Part shown: in pieces, positions 7,986-17,173 of the stretch
Layout: each line of letters opens with the position of its first letter
Position numbering within the stretch: position 1 is the stretch's first letter
NCBI RefSeq assembly: GCF_003855095.1
Contig: NZ_CP033972.1
Coordinates: forward strand, 4,588,001-4,652,000
Source: Gordonia insulae
GTDB taxonomy: Bacteria; Actinomycetota; Actinomycetes; Mycobacteriales; Mycobacteriaceae
Direction of reading: 5' to 3'
Length of the DNA: 64,000 nt
Made by a program: the position numbers and the translations under genes
Notes under the pieces: model-generated
Told to the model about the DNA's origin: nothing
Databases searched by the model: none
What the model saw: the letters and a program-made list of their open reading frames with translations, nothing else

Positions 7986-9830
7986 TCACTGCGCCGGCCG
8001 CGCATAGATGTCGTCGATGATCGTCGCGTACTTTGCCGCCACGCCTCGGCGTTTCAACTTCATCGTCGGCGTCAACTCGTCGGAGTCGGGCAGCCACTCG
8101 GCCGACAGGAGACGATACCGCTTGATCTGCTCGACCCGCGACAACTGGGCATTCGCCTTCTCGACAGCGTCTTCGATCTCCGCGACGAGGGCTGGATCGG
8201 CGACCAGATCCGACGGTGCGGCACCCTCTAGCCCATGCGAGGCGGCGAAGGTTCGGAGGGCATCCGGGTCGAGCACCACCAGGGCCACGTTGTAGGGCCG
8301 CTGGTCACCGATCACGCATGCTTGACCGATCAGCGGTGATGCACTCTTCAGCTTGCTCTCGATGTTGACCGGCGACATGTTCTTGCCGGCCGCGTTGATG
8401 ATGAGTTCCTTCTTCCGATCGACGATCGTGACCCAGCCGTCGTCGTCGATCGTCGCGATGTCTCCGGTATGGAGCCAGCCGTGGTCGTCGATCGCCTCGG
8501 CGGTCTTCGCCGGGTCGCGTCGATAGCCGCGCATGACATGGGGCCCGCGCAAGAGGAGTTCGCCGTCGGCGGCCAGCTTGGCCTCGGTGCCCGGCTGTGC
8601 CAGTCCGACTTTGCCCACCCTGATATCGGTGGGGATGTTGGTGAAACCGAGGGCTCCGGTCTCGGACATGCCGAAGCCTTCTTGCAACGGCAGGCCGATT
8701 GCCAGGAAGAACTCGTGCACGGCCGGCGCGATCGGCGCCGCTCCTGTCATCAGGAGTTCGACGCGGTCGAATCCGAGTTGCGTTCGGAGTGCGGCGAAGA
8801 TTTGTTCGTCGGCCAGTGATGCTCCGGTGGCGAGATCGGGCGGTACGCTCTCACCTCGCTGTTCGAGACGGACCATGGTCTCTGCGGCATCAATCGCTGC
8901 GAGGGTGGGAGTCCGCTGTTCTTCGGGCAGTGCGGAGAACCGAGCCAGCAAGGCGGAGCGCAGCTTCTCCCATATCCGTGGGACACCCAGGAACCACGTC
9001 GGATGAGCGTCTGCGACCGCAGCGAAGACGGTGCTCGCATCCTTGACGGTGGTGATCGGCCAACCGGTCACCGTGGCAAGGTAATGCGAGAACACCCGAT
9101 CCGCCGCGTGGGCGGTCGGCAGATACGAGATCGCGGCCCCGTCGGCCACGAACGGAAACCGGATGTTGCACGTGTGCATCACGAACATCAGGTTCGCGTG
9201 GGTGAGTTCGACGCCCTTGGGGGCGCCTGTGGTGCCGGAGGTGTAGATCAAGGTTGCGAGAGCGGTGGGTTCGACGGCACGCCAGGTGGCCTCGAAGTCG
9301 AACTCCGCGGGACGACGTCGGCGCAACTCGACCAATGACAAGGACTGCGCGGCACCGATACTGCGGCTCTCGGCGTCATCGTCGACTACGACCACATGCT
9401 TCAGTTGCGGTGCCGCCGTGCGTCCGAGGACATCGAGAAATGCGTCTGCAGTCACGACCACCGCATTCCCGGCGTTGCCGAACAGGTAGCTGATCTGAGC
9501 GGGCGCGGAAGTCAGGTAGATGGAGAACGGCGTGGCACCCAGGTGTAATACTGCCATGTCGACGATGTGGAACTCCGGGCTGTTCGGCAGCATGATCGCG
9601 ACGGTGTCACCCCTCGTGACACCGAGGTCGGCCAGTCCGGCTGCGACTTCTTCGACCGCACAGGCATAGTCACGCCAGGTGAGCGTTCGGTTCTCCCCGA
9701 ACGCGAGCAGTGCGGGGCTCGCGCCGCGGGCCGCTGCGGTCGCCTGAAATGCTCCGACAAGCGTGGTCTCGGCGATCCCGGGCGCGGTGGTCGTGATGGC
9801 GGATTCCGCGGTATCTGCTGTCTGGGTCAT
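7986..9830 (-). CDS. long-chain acyl-CoA synthetase (AMP-forming)
   Basis: A 614-residue ANL-superfamily enzyme that activates a carboxylic acid to its CoA thioester through an acyl-AMP. Motifs in order are the P-loop YTSGTTGAPKGVELTH, GFGMSETGALGFTN, the adenine-site GWLHTGDIATID, and the hinge/A8 segment DRKKELIINAAGKNMSP. Length and AAGKNMSP fit the long-chain FadD15-like branch. It lies 45 bp after the BVMO stop on the same strand, so it may activate the acid released after Baeyer-Villiger cleavage (inference). Confidence 0.92.
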   Translation of the reverse strand: MTQTADTAESAITTTAPGIAETTLVGAFQATAAARGASPALLAFGENRTLTWRDYACAVEEVAAGLADLGVTRGDTVAIMLPNSPEFHIVDMAVLHLGATPFSIYLTSAPAQISYLFGNAGNAVVVTADAFLDVLGRTAAPQLKHVVVVDDDAESRSIGAAQSLSLVELRRRRPAEFDFEATWRAVEPTALATLIYTSGTTGAPKGVELTHANLMFVMHTCNIRFPFVADGAAISYLPTAHAADRVFSHYLATVTGWPITTVKDASTVFAAVADAHPTWFLGVPRIWEKLRSALLARFSALPEEQRTPTLAAIDAAETMVRLEQRGESVPPDLATGASLADEQIFAALRTQLGFDRVELLMTGAAPIAPAVHEFFLAIGLPLQEGFGMSETGALGFTNIPTDIRVGKVGLAQPGTEAKLAADGELLLRGPHVMRGYRRDPAKTAEAIDDHGWLHTGDIATIDDDGWVTIVDRKKELIINAAGKNMSPVNIESKLKSASPLIGQACVIGDQRPYNVALVVLDPDALRTFAASHGLEGAAPSDLVADPALVAEIEDAVEKANAQLSRVEQIKRYRLLSAEWLPDSDELTPTMKLKRRGVAAKYATIIDDIYARPAQ

Positions 9831-9874
9831 GCTGGCCTCGTGTCGTTGATTGTGAACCGATCGAAATCAGTGTT

Positions 9875-11896
9875 CTATTGCGCGGGTATGGATTCGGCGT
9901 CAGCGTCGACGACCCCGAGGGACGGCGAGCCGTCGAGTAGGAAGTCGTCGAGGTGCGGTCGGTGAACGCGTCGCCAGTAATCGACGTATCGCCACGGGCT
10001 GTTGGTGACGATTCTTCCACCGGCGTTCCGGTAGTAGGTCGTCGTTCCGCCGAAGTCCCAGACGGTATGGGCCAGCGCCTCGTCGAGTTCGGCGTTGTAG
10101 TCGTCATGAACATCTTGACGGACTTCCACCGTGGACAGCTCGTCGTCGACCATCGCACTGATGAGGGCGGTGACGTGCTGTATCTGCATCTCGGTACCGG
10201 CGATGACCGTTCCGCCGTGTCCGGTATTCGTGTTGGGGCCATACAGACAGAAGAAGTTCGGGAAGCCGGGGATCGAGATTCCCAGATGTGCCCGCCCGTC
10301 TCCCTCTCCCCAGACGTCCCGGAGCGCCTTTCCGTCGCGACCGCGAACAGACAACGACGCCAGGACGTCGACAGCCTTGAACCCGGTGGCCAGAACGAGG
10401 ACATCGGCGTCGAACTCGGATCCATCGGCCGTACGGATGCCGGTCGCGGTGATCGATTCGATGCCTTCGGTCACCAGTTCCACATTGTCACGTGTGAGGG
10501 CCCGGAACCAGCCGGCATCGATCAGCAGGCGCTTTCCATACGGTGGGTAGTCCGGCAGGCTCTTGGCGAGAAGATCGGGGTATCCAGCCAATTCGTGTTC
10601 GATATACGTGGTGAGAAGTGCTCGGAGCCGATCGTTGGCCTTGTTGACCGCTCTACCGAGATGCGGATAGTCGGGGTCGACCTGGAGCAACTTCCACACC
10701 TTGTCGCCCATGCGCCAGAACAGACGGACTCGGTACCACGCGAGGTAATAGGGAACGTGTCGATTGAGAAAGTGGAGAGATTCAGGGACGTCGGCGCCCT
10801 TCAATGGATGCGGCATCGCCCATTGCGGTGTCCTCTGAAAGACGGTGACCTTGTCGGCGATCTCTGCGCTTGCAGGCACGAACTGCATTGCACTGGCGCC
10901 TGTTCCGATCACCGCGACGCGTTTGCCGGCGAGTTGGATGGTCGGATCCCATGTGGCGGTGTGCAGAGCAGGTCCGGTGAAGTCTTCGAGTCCGGGCAGA
11001 CTGGGGACACTCGGTTGATTGAGGAGTCCGACCGCGCTGATGACGACGTTGGCGTCGAGAACCTCGGGTTCGCCGTCCCCGGCGGCCGGACCGATCGTCA
11101 CCGACCATCGTTCTGACTCCTCGTCGAACTCTGCCGTGTGTACCAGCGTGCCGAAACGACTGTGATCGAGGACCCCGTGACGCTCAGCGAGTGCACGCCA
11201 GTAGTCCGCCAGCTCCTGCTGCGGCGCAAAGTAACTGGACCAGTCCGGCTTCGGGTCGAAGGAGAGTGCGTAGAGATAGCTCGGGGTGTCGACTCCACAT
11301 CCCGGATAGACGTTCTCGTGCCAGGTGCCGCCGACCGTATCGTTCTTGTCGATGAGTAGGTAGTCGATGCCGGCCTGACCGAGTCGGACGGCCATCGCGA
11401 GGCCAGAGATGCCCGCACCGACGATGATGACCCGGAAGCCCTCCCGGGGTGTTCGTATGGGCTCCGAGTGGCGTGGGTAGACACCCATCTCCTCGCCGAG
11501 CAACTGACCGTAGCCGTCGGGGATGGGCTCAGCCAGCATCACCGACAGAACGCGCGCAAGACGTTCTGGATTCGTCGAGGATTCGCGCGTCGACAGTTTG
11601 CCGTCGCGCCATGCGAGCAGCGCATCGGCGGCTTCGACGCGGATCTGCTGTGCCGTTTCCTCGTCGAACCCGCCCATGTCGTGATCGCCGAGATCTTTCG
11701 GAGCTGTTGGCAGGTAGGGCTGTTCGATCCATCGATCGTCGCCGGTCAACAGGGCCAGCGAACCGAGGAGGGTCGGCAGATTCGCGTTCGCGAGGGCCGC
11801 GTGGAGCTCGTCGTCGCCGAAGTCGGCGCTCGGTTCAAAAGCGCCCGCCGGTCGACCGCCGGACAGGGATTCGCTGTGAGGTCTGGACTCCGCCAT
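9875..11896 (-). CDS. Baeyer-Villiger-type flavin monooxygenase
   Basis: A 673-residue FAD/NADPH monooxygenase. A roughly 150-residue N-terminal extension, as in 4-hydroxyacetophenone monooxygenase-like proteins, precedes the FAD motif VIIVGAGISGLAMA. The diagnostic FxGxxxHTxxW fingerprint is intact (FTGPALHTATW), followed by the NADPH Rossmann motif VAVIGTGASAMQF. It would turn a ketone into an ester or lactone. The start at 11896 (MAESRPHSE) is preferred over 11908: the predicted -10 (TATGGT, minus strand, 11904-11909) puts transcription start at about 11897, implying a leaderless mRNA. Confidence 0.92.
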   Translation of the reverse strand: MAESRPHSESLSGGRPAGAFEPSADFGDDELHAALANANLPTLLGSLALLTGDDRWIEQPYLPTAPKDLGDHDMGGFDEETAQQIRVEAADALLAWRDGKLSTRESSTNPERLARVLSVMLAEPIPDGYGQLLGEEMGVYPRHSEPIRTPREGFRVIIVGAGISGLAMAVRLGQAGIDYLLIDKNDTVGGTWHENVYPGCGVDTPSYLYALSFDPKPDWSSYFAPQQELADYWRALAERHGVLDHSRFGTLVHTAEFDEESERWSVTIGPAAGDGEPEVLDANVVISAVGLLNQPSVPSLPGLEDFTGPALHTATWDPTIQLAGKRVAVIGTGASAMQFVPASAEIADKVTVFQRTPQWAMPHPLKGADVPESLHFLNRHVPYYLAWYRVRLFWRMGDKVWKLLQVDPDYPHLGRAVNKANDRLRALLTTYIEHELAGYPDLLAKSLPDYPPYGKRLLIDAGWFRALTRDNVELVTEGIESITATGIRTADGSEFDADVLVLATGFKAVDVLASLSVRGRDGKALRDVWGEGDGRAHLGISIPGFPNFFCLYGPNTNTGHGGTVIAGTEMQIQHVTALISAMVDDELSTVEVRQDVHDDYNAELDEALAHTVWDFGGTTTYYRNAGGRIVTNSPWRYVDYWRRVHRPHLDDFLLDGSPSLGVVDADAESIPAQ

Positions 11897-11903
11897 ACAT
11901 CTG

Positions 11904-11933
11904 ACCATACAATCTGTTCAGACGTGGTGTCAA
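11904..11933 (-). promoter_or_regulatory. BVMO promoter with module 1 element
   Basis: On the minus strand: -35 TTGACA (11928-11933), 18-bp spacer, -10 TATGGT (11904-11909). The spacer holds CCACGTCTGAACAGATTG, closely matching the element at 20720-20756 and 32100-32136. Confidence 0.65.
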
Positions 11934-11992
11934 TCACATCGCGTTGCTGCAGAGTCGAGCGGCGGAAGCCGCGGAGAGTGGAGACCCCATGA

Positions 11993-12127
11993 CATTGGTT
12001 CGCCGCGCGACCCGGTCGTCGCCGCGATCGAACCGACGTCGTCATCGTCGACGAAATTCCGCTCACCCGTTGGTATCGGCCCGACCATGCCGCGCTCAAG
12101 CGGAAGCTGAAGGCCTTGCGGCACTGA
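11993..12127 (+). pseudogene. possible C-terminal gene remnant
   Basis: Between the divergent BVMO and acyl-CoA dehydrogenase genes, a 44-codon open stretch without a start codon ends in TGA at 12125. It reads like a genuine protein tail (VVIVDEIPLTRWYRPD, then KRKLKALRH). The pattern EIPLT...PD..AL loosely recalls the C-terminus of AMP-forming ligases. It may be a relic of a deleted gene. The assignment is weak; no start and no complete domain are present. Confidence 0.3.
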
Positions 12128-12129
12128 CT

Positions 12130-12145
12130 GATACATAGTGTATGG
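12130..12145. promoter_or_regulatory. candidate operator/promoter of acyl-CoA dehydrogenase 1
   Basis: GATACATAGTGTATGG contains the near-perfect inverted repeat ATACA-TAG-TGTAT. Its reverse complement shares ACACTATGTAT with the module 1 element. It overlaps a plausible -10 (TATGGA, 12141-12146). Confidence 0.4.
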
Positions 12146-12165
12146 ATAGGATGTATGTTACTGGC

Positions 12166-13353
12166 ATGAATGATTCTCCGAGTTCTCGGCGCACCGTCTT
12201 CGATGACGAGCACGAGGCGTTCCGCGACAGCTTCCGCACCCTTCTTCACCGTCGGGTGATTCCCGAATACGACAAATGGGAAGCCGACGGCCTGGTGCCT
12301 CGCGAGGTATTCGTCGACGCCGGTGCCCACGGCTTCCTCGGTATGGCGGTCGATGACGAGTTCGGCGGGGGAGGTGTCGATGACTTCCGTTTCAACGCCG
12401 TCATGGCTGAAGAGGTCGCCCGTGCGGGGGTGATGTCATTCGGGATCAACCTGCACAACGACATCTGCGTTCCGTACTTCATCCGCTACGCAGAGGACGA
12501 GCAGCGACGACGCTGGCTTCCCGGACTCTGCAGCGGCGAGCTCGTCGCCGCGATCGCGATGACGGAACCGGGTACCGGCTCCGATCTGGCGGGCATCACC
12601 AGTACGGCCGTCCGCAGGGGTGATCACTTCGTGCTCAACGGTGCGAAGACCTTCATCTCCAACGGGATGAACGCCGATGTGGTGATCGTCGCCGCCCGAA
12701 CCGACAACGGCGCGAATCGACATGGCGGGCTGACTCTGTTCGTCGTCGAGCGCGACATGGCCGGCTTCTCTCGGGGACGCAATCTGGAGAAGATCGGAAT
12801 GCACGCACAGGACACAGCCGAGTTGTTCTTCGACGACGTCGAGGTTCCGGTGTCCAACGTTCTCGGTGAGGTGAACGAGGGCTTCCGCTATCTGGTGTCC
12901 AATCTGCCGCAGGAACGGATGACGATCGCCGTGGCGAGCGCTGCTGCCGCGGCCACAGCTGTTGATCTGGCCGTCGACTACGTCTCGTCGCGAAAAGCAT
13001 TCGGACGACAGCTCTCCGCGAACCAGAACACCCGATTCACGCTTGCCGACGCTCACGTCCAGACCGAGGTGGTCAGAAGCTTTGTCGACGACTGCTTACG
13101 TGCCCACGTGGCCGGGGAACTCGGTGCCGACCGTGCCGCCATGGCGAAGCTCGCGGCGACCGAGGTACAGGGCCGAGTGGTGGACAAATGTCTCCAGATG
13201 TTCGGCGGATACGGATACATGGCGGAGTATCCGATCGCACGTGCGTATGTCGATGCCCGTGTGCAGCGGATCTATGGGGGGACCAGCGAGATCATGAAGG
13301 AGATCATCGGCAAGTCCCTGTTCGACGGTGTCGGTCGGGGGGCAGCCTCGTGA
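12166..13353 (+). CDS. acyl-CoA dehydrogenase
   Basis: A 395-residue FAD-dependent acyl-CoA dehydrogenase for the alpha,beta-desaturation step of beta-oxidation. It has the FAD/substrate motif AIAMTEPGTGSDLAGITSTA, then FISNGMNADVVIVAARTD, and the C-terminal YGGTSEIMKEIIG. The catalytic-base region is MFGGYGYMAEYPIARAYVD. Starts at 12142 and 12151 are also in frame; 12166 is chosen because the domain begins right after it and the upstream codons overlap the predicted promoter. It is coupled to the next dehydrogenase by GTGA. Confidence 0.9.
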   Translation: MNDSPSSRRTVFDDEHEAFRDSFRTLLHRRVIPEYDKWEADGLVPREVFVDAGAHGFLGMAVDDEFGGGGVDDFRFNAVMAEEVARAGVMSFGINLHNDICVPYFIRYAEDEQRRRWLPGLCSGELVAAIAMTEPGTGSDLAGITSTAVRRGDHFVLNGAKTFISNGMNADVVIVAARTDNGANRHGGLTLFVVERDMAGFSRGRNLEKIGMHAQDTAELFFDDVEVPVSNVLGEVNEGFRYLVSNLPQERMTIAVASAAAAATAVDLAVDYVSSRKAFGRQLSANQNTRFTLADAHVQTEVVRSFVDDCLRAHVAGELGADRAAMAKLAATEVQGRVVDKCLQMFGGYGYMAEYPIARAYVDARVQRIYGGTSEIMKEIIGKSLFDGVGRGAAS

Positions 13354-14489
13354 AGCGGACGATATTCGAACCAGAGCACGAGCAATTTCGCGAGTCGGTG
13401 CATGCGTTCCTGCTGAAAGAGGCCGTCCCCCAAACGAAGCGATGGGAAGAGCGCGGAGAGGTCGATCGCGACTTCTGGACGGCGGCTGCAGAGCAGGGCA
13501 TGGTCGGCTTCGCCGCGCCGGAAGAGTACGGCGGGGCCGGACTCCGGGACTTCCGCTTCAACGCGGTGCTGAACGAGGAAGTGGTACGAACCGGAACGGT
13601 CGGAGACGGATTCTCACTGACCAATGACATCGTGCTCCCGTACTTCCTCGACATCGCCACCGAGGAGCAGCAGGGGAGATGGCTGCCCGGCATTGTGTCC
13701 GGTGACATCGCAATCGCGATTGCCATGTCCGAACCGGGAGCGGGTTCAGATCTCCGTGCAATCAAGACTGCGGCGGTTAAGGTCGCAGACGGCTGGAAGC
13801 TCAACGGGTCGAAGACCTTCATCACCCGCGGCATTCAGGCAGATCTGGTCATCGTTGCCGCGCGGGTACCCGAAGATTTCGGCGGCGGGCTGGGTCTGTT
13901 CGTCGTCACAGCCGGTCACGATGGCTTCGTCAAGGGACGCAAACTGGAGAAGATCGGCCGAAAAGCTCAAGACACGGCCGAGCTCTTTTTCGAAGATGTC
14001 ATCGTGCCCGACTCCGATGTGCTCGGTGAGCCGGAAAAAGGGCTGTCCCTGATGATGGGCAACCTTGCCCAGGAACGACTGTCCATGGCGGTTGTGGCCG
14101 TGGCCAACGCCGAGTTCGCGCTCGAGACGTCGGTGTCGTATGGGTTGGAGCGCAAAGCGTTCGGGCAGCCTGTCGGAAGCTTCCAGGCGAACCGCTTCAC
14201 CCTCGCGGAGCTGGCGACGCAGGTGTCGATCGCGCGTGTGTACGTGGACCGGTGCATCGAGGCGCAGAATGCCGGCGAGCTGACGGCCGCAGAGGCCGCA
14301 GGAGCGAAGTTCTGGACGACCGAGTTGGAGTTCTCGGCACTCGACACCTGCCTCCAGCTGCACGGCGGCTACGGCTACATGGAGGAGTACGACATCGCGC
14401 GACGCTGGCGAGACGCTCGGGTCCAGCGAATCTACGGCGGTACCAACGAGATCATGCGCGAGATCGTCGGTCGGTCTCTGGGTCTGTGA
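13350..14489 (+). CDS. acyl-CoA dehydrogenase
   Basis: A 379-residue paralogue of the preceding gene, with AIAMSEPGAGSDLRAIKTAA, TFITRGIQADLVIVAARV, LHGGYGYMEEYDIARRWRD and YGGTNEIMREIVG. It starts at GTG 13350, overlapping the upstream stop by 4 bp; the longer frame from 13188 is a shadow. Adjacent paralogous dehydrogenases in actinomycete steroid catabolism often form heterotetramers, so these two may work as one enzyme (inference). A strong terminator hairpin follows. Confidence 0.9.
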   Translation: MKRTIFEPEHEQFRESVHAFLLKEAVPQTKRWEERGEVDRDFWTAAAEQGMVGFAAPEEYGGAGLRDFRFNAVLNEEVVRTGTVGDGFSLTNDIVLPYFLDIATEEQQGRWLPGIVSGDIAIAIAMSEPGAGSDLRAIKTAAVKVADGWKLNGSKTFITRGIQADLVIVAARVPEDFGGGLGLFVVTAGHDGFVKGRKLEKIGRKAQDTAELFFEDVIVPDSDVLGEPEKGLSLMMGNLAQERLSMAVVAVANAEFALETSVSYGLERKAFGQPVGSFQANRFTLAELATQVSIARVYVDRCIEAQNAGELTAAEAAGAKFWTTELEFSALDTCLQLHGGYGYMEEYDIARRWRDARVQRIYGGTNEIMREIVGRSLGL

Positions 14490-14490
14490 T

Positions 14491-14543
14491 GACCTGAACG
14501 GTGGTTGCCCGGGAGGGGAGGTCGACCGGGCAACCACCAGGTC
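14491..14543. terminator. bidirectional terminator hairpin
   Basis: Perfect 13-bp arms GGTGGTTGCCCGG (14500-14512) and CCGGGCAACCACC (14526-14538), plus outer GACCT/AGGTC arms, fill the gap between convergent stops at 14489 and 14544. Confidence 0.75.
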
Positions 14544-15698
14544 TCATTCGCTCACAACGCATCCGGATGCGCAGAGATCGTCGATCTCGTCCGTCGAGAA
14601 TCCGGCTGATCGCAAGATCTCGATGGTGTCCGCACCCGGGGCACGGCGTGGCCGCGGCATGGTCGGCGGCCGGCCGTCGAAACGTGGCGCGGGCGCCGGC
14701 TGTACGACTCCGCTCACGGACGTGAATGTCCCGCGCGACACGTGGTGTGGGTGCGACACGGCTTCGGACATCGTCAGGACGGGTGCATAACAGGTGTTTC
14801 GTCCTTCGAATGCGCGATCCAGTTCCGCGCGATCGAACGAGGCGACGCGGTCTGCGAGGACCGTCCGGTACTCATCCCACCGGTCCGGGTCCAGGTGATC
14901 GTGACGCATGTCCGCGGGCAGTCCGAGCACATCGCACATCTCCGTCCAGAACTGATTCTCGATGGCTCCGATGCTGACCCAGTGACCATCCCTCGTCTGG
15001 TAGACGTCGTAGAAGAATGCGCCGGTGTCGAGGAGATTGGATCCCCGCTCCTCGACGAGTCCGCCCTCGGCGCGGTAGGAGTGAAACATCGCCATCAGCG
15101 CGGAAGCTCCGTCGATCATCGCGGCGTCGACGACGCGACCGCCACCACCCGCTCGGGCTCTGAGTATCCCGGCCACCATGCCGAATGCGAGAAACGTTCC
15201 ACCACCGCCGAAGTCGCCCACAAGATTCAATGGTGGCACCGGTGGTTCGTCCTTGCGACCGATGGCGTGGAGTGCGCCGGTGAGGGCGATATAGTTGATG
15301 TCGTGCCCCGGCATCGAGGCCAGGGGGCCGGTCTGTCCCCACCCGGTCATGCGTCCGTACACGAGGTTCGGGTTGACGGTCACGCACTCATCCGGACCGA
15401 TGCCGAGCCGTTCGGCGACACCGGGCCGAAACGTCTCGATGAGACCGTCGGCCCCGGCGCACAGTCGACGAACGATGCCGACTCCCGCGTCCGTCTTGAG
15501 GTCGACGGCGATGTGTTTGCGGCTGCGGAACAGGATGCCGTGACCGCCGACCGCCCAGGGGTTTCCACCCGGGCGGTCGACTGTGATCACTTCAGCGCCC
15601 ATGTCGGCCAACATCATCGCGGCGAACGGGCCGGGCCCGATCCCTGCCAGCTCGATCACCCGAACGCCCTCGAGGGGCGGCCGCTCGGCGTCCGTCAT
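14544..15698 (-). CDS. mcr: alpha-methylacyl-CoA racemase (family III CoA-transferase fold)
   Basis: A 384-residue protein resembling the mycobacterial racemase MCR. It interconverts 2R/2S-methylacyl-CoAs so that branched side chains can enter beta-oxidation. Catalytic elements are in place: Arg91 region (ETFRPGVAERLG), His132 in GHDINYIALTGALHAIGR, Asp162 in NLVGDFGGGG, and the Glu-bearing GAIENQFW. GHDINYI and GDFGGG distinguish racemases from CoA transferases. Its start overlaps the stop of the DUF2236 gene (ATGA). The presence of this enzyme suggests a 2-methyl-branched intermediate. Confidence 0.88.
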   Translation of the reverse strand: MTDAERPPLEGVRVIELAGIGPGPFAAMMLADMGAEVITVDRPGGNPWAVGGHGILFRSRKHIAVDLKTDAGVGIVRRLCAGADGLIETFRPGVAERLGIGPDECVTVNPNLVYGRMTGWGQTGPLASMPGHDINYIALTGALHAIGRKDEPPVPPLNLVGDFGGGGTFLAFGMVAGILRARAGGGGRVVDAAMIDGASALMAMFHSYRAEGGLVEERGSNLLDTGAFFYDVYQTRDGHWVSIGAIENQFWTEMCDVLGLPADMRHDHLDPDRWDEYRTVLADRVASFDRAELDRAFEGRNTCYAPVLTMSEAVSHPHHVSRGTFTSVSGVVQPAPAPRFDGRPPTMPRPRRAPGADTIEILRSAGFSTDEIDDLCASGCVVSE

Positions 15699-17011
15699 GA
15701 ATGCGACACCACGGGCATCGCCCCCTTGTTGGCGGCGATGTCGGCATGAACCTCATCAGGATTCGCGACCGCGGTGGCCTTGTCGGCGTGGTCGGGAAGC
15801 TTGATGGCGTCATTGAATTGACGCAACATCCCGAATGCTGTCTTCTCGTCGTCGTGCGGGAGCAGTCGACCGAGCCGGTCGGCCGCGGTGACCAGAGGTC
15901 GCACTGTCGGCAAGATGTGTCTCCAGCCGGTGCGTTCGGCGCCCAGAGCCTTCATCACGTCGTCGTCGATCCAGGTGTCGAGCAGCCCGTAGACGAGCTT
16001 CAGGCGCCGTTCGGTGGTCATGAACTTCGCCACCGGGCCGGGGAGGACCTCGACGTCGCCCGGCGGGTGTTCGACGCTGAACTTGATCACCGAGTGGACC
16101 ACGTCGCGACAGAAGTCGTCCGGCGGCTGCTCGATCATGGTGTGGAAGTCCGACTTCAGCCGTGCATCCTCGTAGCCGGTGTGCAGGATCTCCTCCGGGA
16201 CACCGATCACATATCCGACGTACCGGCTGAGAGCGAAGATGTCCTCGAGTTCCCGGTCACTGTAACGGATTCCCGAACTCTGCACCGCGTCGACGAACTT
16301 CACGCCGAACTGACCCGCCTGTGTCTCCATGCTGTCGAGATTGTTGATCGGGATGCCCCAGTCGGCCCAATCCCACGAATCCGAGCGACTCAGACTGTGC
16401 CGCACCGCGGCATGGATCATGCGGACCTTGGCAGTGAGCCGGAACCCTTCCTCGAATCGATCCATCCCGCCCGGGGTGTAGGCCGCAACGACGTAGCGGA
16501 AGCTCTCGACGAGTCGGGTACCGACGTGGTCGGCACTCTTGAGCCGGCCGCTGAACAACACGGGTCGGGTCGCGCTGTACATCGAGAAGCCGCCGGCGAT
16601 CGTCGCCCATGCCAAGACCGGGGGCACGATGGGGCCGGCACGCCAGAAGGCCACCGCGCCACGGTAGAGCTGATCGAAATCGACCCAGTCGGGCACGTGG
16701 TCGAGTTGCTCGAAGAGCGAGACCATACCCGGTGTCGGATCGTCGATCGAGTCGATCCCGCTCTCCAGGGCACGGTCGAATGTTCGCCAGCTCGTCCTGT
16801 TGCTCTTGTCCTTGAAATCGAGCATCGCCTGGTACGCGTAGTCGTCCGCGAGCATCGCGTGGTCTGTCATCTTCTCGACGAAACCACGACCGTACATCGC
16901 GATCGCCTTGTCCTTGTTGACGATTCGACCCAGATCGATTCCCCGGGGTAGACCTTCCGGGATGTCGAGGTCGCCGCGAAAAGTTCGCCCGCCCGTCTGT
17001 GCTGCTGTCAT
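15695..17011 (-). CDS. DUF2236 / MpaB-Lcp-like oxygenase
   Basis: A 438-residue protein of the DUF2236 family, which includes the fungal MpaB oxygenase and latex-clearing protein Lcp (heme enzymes that cleave isoprenoid double bonds). Recognisable segments are WRTFDRALESGIDSIDDPTP, GPIVPPVLAWATIAGGFSMY and ARLKSDFHTMIEQPPDDFCR. No signal peptide is visible, so it should be cytoplasmic, unlike secreted Lcp. The start at 17011 is preferred; the longer frame from a GTG at 17089 crosses the promoter. It is coupled to the racemase gene by a 4-bp overlap. Substrate unknown. Confidence 0.75.
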   Translation of the reverse strand: MTAAQTGGRTFRGDLDIPEGLPRGIDLGRIVNKDKAIAMYGRGFVEKMTDHAMLADDYAYQAMLDFKDKSNRTSWRTFDRALESGIDSIDDPTPGMVSLFEQLDHVPDWVDFDQLYRGAVAFWRAGPIVPPVLAWATIAGGFSMYSATRPVLFSGRLKSADHVGTRLVESFRYVVAAYTPGGMDRFEEGFRLTAKVRMIHAAVRHSLSRSDSWDWADWGIPINNLDSMETQAGQFGVKFVDAVQSSGIRYSDRELEDIFALSRYVGYVIGVPEEILHTGYEDARLKSDFHTMIEQPPDDFCRDVVHSVIKFSVEHPPGDVEVLPGPVAKFMTTERRLKLVYGLLDTWIDDDVMKALGAERTGWRHILPTVRPLVTAADRLGRLLPHDDEKTAFGMLRQFNDAIKLPDHADKATAVANPDEVHADIAANKGAMPVVSHS

Positions 17012-17080
17012 CGCTCTCTCCCTCGCCGATTGCGGTGGGCACGGCCGGTTGTGATTGCCGTTACAGCGAGGGTAGACCGA

Positions 17081-17100
17081 ACTGAACACTGTGTCTACAC
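17081..17100. promoter_or_regulatory. probable module 1 element (DUF2236 / nitroreductase gap)
   Basis: ACTGAACACTGTGTCTACAC matches TCTGAACACTATGTATGCTC at most positions and contains the inverted repeat GTGT-CT-ACAC. It lies between the divergent starts at 17011 and 17174. Confidence 0.45.
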
Positions 17101-17173
17101 TTAATGTCTGGCTACGCGTCCAGGTCCGCCCTCACGTCGGGCGCGGACATTCCGCTGATCACGAGGGAGATCC

